Shown piece by piece: positions 61,471 through 64,000 of a stretch of 64,000 bases of DNA. The notes under the pieces are model-generated. The model saw nothing but the letters and a program-made list of their open reading frames with translations. It was not told where the DNA came from and did no database searches. The position numbers and the translations under genes were made by a program. This DNA is from Clostridium sp031626875 (GTDB lineage: Bacteria > Bacillota > Clostridia > Clostridiales > Clostridiaceae): assembly GCF_031626875.1 (NCBI RefSeq), contig NZ_JANDMF010000007.1, positions 1-64,000 of the forward strand, in the 5' to 3' direction. Positions within the stretch are counted from its first letter, which is position 1, and every line of letters begins with the position of its first letter.

Positions 61471-62406
61471 ATGAAAAGTAGTTGGGAATATTTTTTGATA
61501 GCAGCAGAAGAAAAAAGTTTTAGTCAGGCAGCAAGAAAAGTTTTTATTACACAACAAGCCTTTAGTGATCAAATTAAAAGGTTAGAACAAGAACATGGTG
61601 TTAAGTTATTTCATAGAAAGCCACAATTATCCTTAACAAAGGCTGGAGAAATTATGGTTCACAGACTTCAACAGATGAAAAGTATTGAGAATATAATGAA
61701 ATCAGAACTTTTAGAATCAAAAGAAGGTAATCGTGGACAAATTCGTGTAGGTATGCATTCAACTAGAGCAAAAATTATTATGCCTGATTTATTAGTTGAG
61801 TATCAAAGAAGGTTTCCTAATGTTTCTCTTACTGTTATTCATGATGAGTCAGATAATTTGGAAAAGAAACTTTTAGATGGAAGTATTGATATGTTTCTAG
61901 GAGTGAATGTGAAACCATCAAATGAATTAGAAAAAATTCATTTAATGGATGCGAAAATATATTTAGTAATATCAACTAACTTAATGAATGAGTATTTTAT
62001 AAATAGTAATAATTCTATAGGTGAGGTGGCTCTTCATGAGTTTTCTACTGTTCCATTTATATTTAGCCCTGATATAAGTCGTCTTTATAGGACAGTTAAG
62101 CATTTTCTCGATGACAGAGGGTTAAATTTAAAGCATGCACTTACTATCAGTGATACAGATACTCAAATACTATTAACAGCAAAAAATTGTGGAGCATGTT
62201 TTTGTAATGAAATAATGTTAAAACGCATTCAATTATTGAATGAAACACAGTTTAGTAATAATAAGTTAAAGTATTTTCAAATAGAAGGTATGAATCAAGT
62301 TGATAATATTGAATTAATATATAATAAAAATATATATCTGCCTAGATATATGAAAGAGTTTATTGAACTTTTGCAAAAGCAATTTTTAGATTTAATTAAT
62401 TTGTAG
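61471..62406 (+). CDS. LysR-type transcriptional regulator
   Basis: A 311-residue LysR protein: HTH WEYFLIAAEEKSFSQAARKVF, QQAFSDQIKRLEQEHG and a substrate-binding domain (IRVGMHSTRAKIIMPDLLVEY). GAGGTG site. It is divergently transcribed from ilvD, the classic layout for LysR control of the neighbouring gene; a keto- or hydroxy-acid effector would be reasonable but is not shown. Confidence 0.9.
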   Translation: MKSSWEYFLIAAEEKSFSQAARKVFITQQAFSDQIKRLEQEHGVKLFHRKPQLSLTKAGEIMVHRLQQMKSIENIMKSELLESKEGNRGQIRVGMHSTRAKIIMPDLLVEYQRRFPNVSLTVIHDESDNLEKKLLDGSIDMFLGVNVKPSNELEKIHLMDAKIYLVISTNLMNEYFINSNNSIGEVALHEFSTVPFIFSPDISRLYRTVKHFLDDRGLNLKHALTISDTDTQILLTAKNCGACFCNEIMLKRIQLLNETQFSNNKLKYFQIEGMNQVDNIELIYNKNIYLPRYMKEFIELLQKQFLDLINL

Positions 62407-62431
62407 AAGAATGATGTACACTTGTTAGAAG

Positions 62432-62466
62432 ACTATAGATGTAATTTACATATCTATAGTTTTTTA
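62432..62466 (+). terminator. Terminator of the LysR gene
   Basis: ACTATAGAT (62432-62440) pairs with ATCTATAGT (62452-62460), with GTAA/TTAC inside and TTTTTT after. Confidence 0.85.
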
Positions 62467-62542
62467 TTATTAAAAATTATAATATTCTGCAAATCAAAAA
62501 CATATTCTAAATTATGAAAAAAGATTTTATATAGGGGGGAAT

Positions 62543-63031
62543 ATGGGAGAACCTTGTAGTAGATTCAAACCTTTAGAAGATTATATTAAAAACCTGAAAG
62601 TAAAAGAAGGCGCTTTAATTGAAGTTTTGCATTATGCTCAAGAAATTTATGGCTATATTGATGAAGAAGTTCAAGAATATATAGCTAAAGCCATGCACAT
62701 ACCAAAAGCAAAAATATATGGAGTAATATCATTTTATTCTTATTTTTCAACTGAACCAAAGGGTGAACATGTTATAAGTGTTTGTACAGGTACAGCATGT
62801 TTTGTTAGGGGAGCAGATGAAATACTTGAAGAATTCAAAAAGAAACTAAAAATAAGTCCAGGAGAAACAACAGCTGATGGGAAATTTACACTTAATACTT
62901 TAAGGTGTGTTGGTGCTTGTGGACTAGCACCTGTAGTTAGTGTTGGAGATAAGTTATATGGAAAGTTTAAGAAAGAAGATGTTGATAAAATAATAATAGA
63001 TTATAGTGAGGCTCATCATGGGAAGAATTAA
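62543..63031 (+). CDS. NuoE-like 2Fe-2S subunit (hydrogenase/formate dehydrogenase-type)
   Basis: A 162-residue thioredoxin-like [2Fe-2S] subunit: helical front, then CTGTACFVRGADEI and LRCVGACGLAPVVSVG which supply four Cys ligands. It matches NuoE/HndA/HydC-type subunits of NAD-linked electron-bifurcating hydrogenases or formate dehydrogenases. GGGGGG site. Its stop overlaps the next gene by 14 bases, so both are co-translated. Confidence 0.9.
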   Translation: MGEPCSRFKPLEDYIKNLKVKEGALIEVLHYAQEIYGYIDEEVQEYIAKAMHIPKAKIYGVISFYSYFSTEPKGEHVISVCTGTACFVRGADEILEEFKKKLKISPGETTADGKFTLNTLRCVGACGLAPVVSVGDKLYGKFKKEDVDKIIIDYSEAHHGKN

Positions 63032-64000
63032 GGATTTTGATAAATTATTAGAATTAGAGAAAAACTTCAGTAAGAAATTAGAAATTAGAAATAATCCAAA
63101 CAAAGTGAAAGTGCAAGAAAAACATATATTAATTTGTGGAGGGACAGGTTGTAAGGCTTCCACATCAGATGTGATTAAAAAAGCCTTGGAAAAAGAAATT
63201 AAGTTAAGAGGTTTACAAGATAAAGTAAAGGTAATAATGACAGGCTGTTTTGGCTTTTGTGCACAAGGTCCAATTATAAATATCATGCCAGATAACACAT
63301 TTTATATAAAAGTAAATGAAGAGGATGTATCTGAAATAATAGATGAGCATATAATTAAAAATAAAGTTATAGATAGATTGCTTTATAGTGATTTGAAAAC
63401 AAATAAAAAGATTCAAAAAAAAGAAGATATCCCTTTTTATAAAAAGCAAAGCAGAATTGCTCTAAGAAATTGTGGAATAATTGACTCTGAATCCATAGAA
63501 GAAGCAATTGGAAGCGGCTCATATACAGCTTTGGGAAAGGTATTAACATCTAAAACTAAAGAAGAAGTAGTAGAAATAGTAAAAGAGTCAGGACTTCGAG
63601 GAAGAGGTGGAGGAGGTTTTCCAACAGGTAGAAAGTGGGAAGCAGCAGCTAAGTATTCTGATCCAGTTAAATATGTAATTTGTAATGCTGATGAAGGGGA
63701 CCCAGGAGCATTTATGGACAGGGCAATATTAGAAGGAGACCCTCATTCAGTCTTAGAAGCTATGGCTATTTGTGGATATGCCATTGGTTCTAATCAAGGA
63801 TATATTTATATAAGGGCAGAATATCCTTTGGCAGTTAATAGATTGAAGATAGCTATAAGTGAAGCTAGAGAAAAAGGATTACTTGGTGCAAGTATTTTAG
63901 GAACAAGCTTTAGTTTTGACATAGAGATAAGATATGGTGCTGGGGCCTTTGTTTGTGGGGAAGCTACTGCTCTAATTCATTCTATTGAAGGACTTCGGGG
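63018..64000 (+). CDS. NuoF-like flavoprotein subunit (partial at the window end)
   Basis: From ATG 63018 (GTGAGG site) to the window edge, 327 codons: an N-terminal 2Fe-2S thioredoxin-like part (CGGTGCKAS, then TGCFGFCAQGP), and the NuoF core with RGRGGGGFPTGRKWE (FMN/NADH site), CNADEGDPGAFMDR and CGEATALIHSIEG. This two-part architecture is that of the HndC/HydB subunit of NAD(P)-reducing or bifurcating hydrogenases; the C-terminal 4Fe-4S parts lie outside. The catalytic subunit gene is also not visible, so hydrogenase versus formate dehydrogenase is open. Confidence 0.9.
   Translation, partial: MGRIKDFDKLLELEKNFSKKLEIRNNPNKVKVQEKHILICGGTGCKASTSDVIKKALEKEIKLRGLQDKVKVIMTGCFGFCAQGPIINIMPDNTFYIKVNEEDVSEIIDEHIIKNKVIDRLLYSDLKTNKKIQKKEDIPFYKKQSRIALRNCGIIDSESIEEAIGSGSYTALGKVLTSKTKEEVVEIVKESGLRGRGGGGFPTGRKWEAAAKYSDPVKYVICNADEGDPGAFMDRAILEGDPHSVLEAMAICGYAIGSNQGYIYIRAEYPLAVNRLKIAISEAREKGLLGASILGTSFSFDIEIRYGAGAFVCGEATALIHSIEGLR

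Noticed and set aside
1..64000. CRISPR arrays, tRNA, rRNA, IS elements, phage integrases
   Set aside because: No regularly spaced repeats, tRNA/rRNA signatures, transposase or integrase motifs were seen.

Overview
The window is AT-rich (roughly 30 percent GC by eye) with dense short operons, strong AGGAGG-type ribosome binding sites, frequent TTG/GTG starts and many hairpin plus T-run terminators. Together with ferredoxins, NapH-like Fe-S membrane proteins, an NAD-type hydrogenase/formate-dehydrogenase-like operon, DUF134/NifX proteins and a fructose PTS, this points to an anaerobic Firmicute, most likely Clostridium sensu stricto (C. butyricum/C. beijerinckii-like; the species is not decided here). 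No rRNA, tRNA, CRISPR array, insertion sequence or prophage was found.

Layout. 1-5.6 kb: sugar-utilisation cluster (end of a membrane protein, GH3, beta-phosphoglucomutase, GH78 rhamnosidase). 5.6-10.6 kb: RemA-like protein, MocR regulator divergent from KDPG aldolase, M28 peptidase, DUF2268 metalloprotein. 10.7-14.8 kb: a histidine-kinase fragment, a DUF2089/SHOCT-like operon, a structured leader before a GNAT plus half-size DMT pair, a hypothetical protein and a secreted NlpC/P60 protein. 15.5-21.5 kb: FIST plus degenerate MCP-like pair, solute-binding protein, DHA2 exporter, a second kinase fragment, DJ-1/PfpI. 21.6-27.3 kb: small ORFs and a broken PD-(D/E)XK remnant, then ferredoxin/NapH-like redox genes and two YibE/F proteins. 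27.4-31 kb: DUF134, NifX, rhodanese and CoA-disulfide reductase-rhodanese. 31.5-37.9 kb: PadR module with a readable promoter/operator, metallo-beta-lactamase protein, lipoprotein, an atypical dGTPase, GNAT. 37.5-43.7 kb: MerR with a DXS paralogue, DUF2278, DMT exporter, pectate-lyase-like protein, DUF326 Cys-rich protein, zinc-ribbon protein. 44.3-48.2 kb: ECF sigma with DUF4179 protein, GGDEF-EAL protein. 48.4-52 kb: fruR-fruK-fruA operon. 52-57.7 kb: sulfonate-type binding protein, a sugar-binding-protein pseudogene, ClC transporter, Imm6-like protein, polysaccharide deacetylase. 57.8-59.6 kb: a HypB/UreG-like GTPase translationally packed with a permease-less ABC ATPase behind a CRP/FNR-like dyad. 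59.6-64 kb: ilvD divergent from a LysR gene, then the start of a NuoE/NuoF-like operon cut by the window end.

The stretches most worth a second look are the GTPase-ABC pair (possible metallocentre assembly), the GH3-beta-PGM pair (possible retaining phosphorolysis route), the ferredoxin/NapH-like module and the leader RNA before the GNAT gene. Several genes are decaying: two kinase fragments, a nuclease/ATPase remnant, and a sugar-binding protein broken by one nonsense codon. All assignments come from reading motifs in the sequence; no database search was run.
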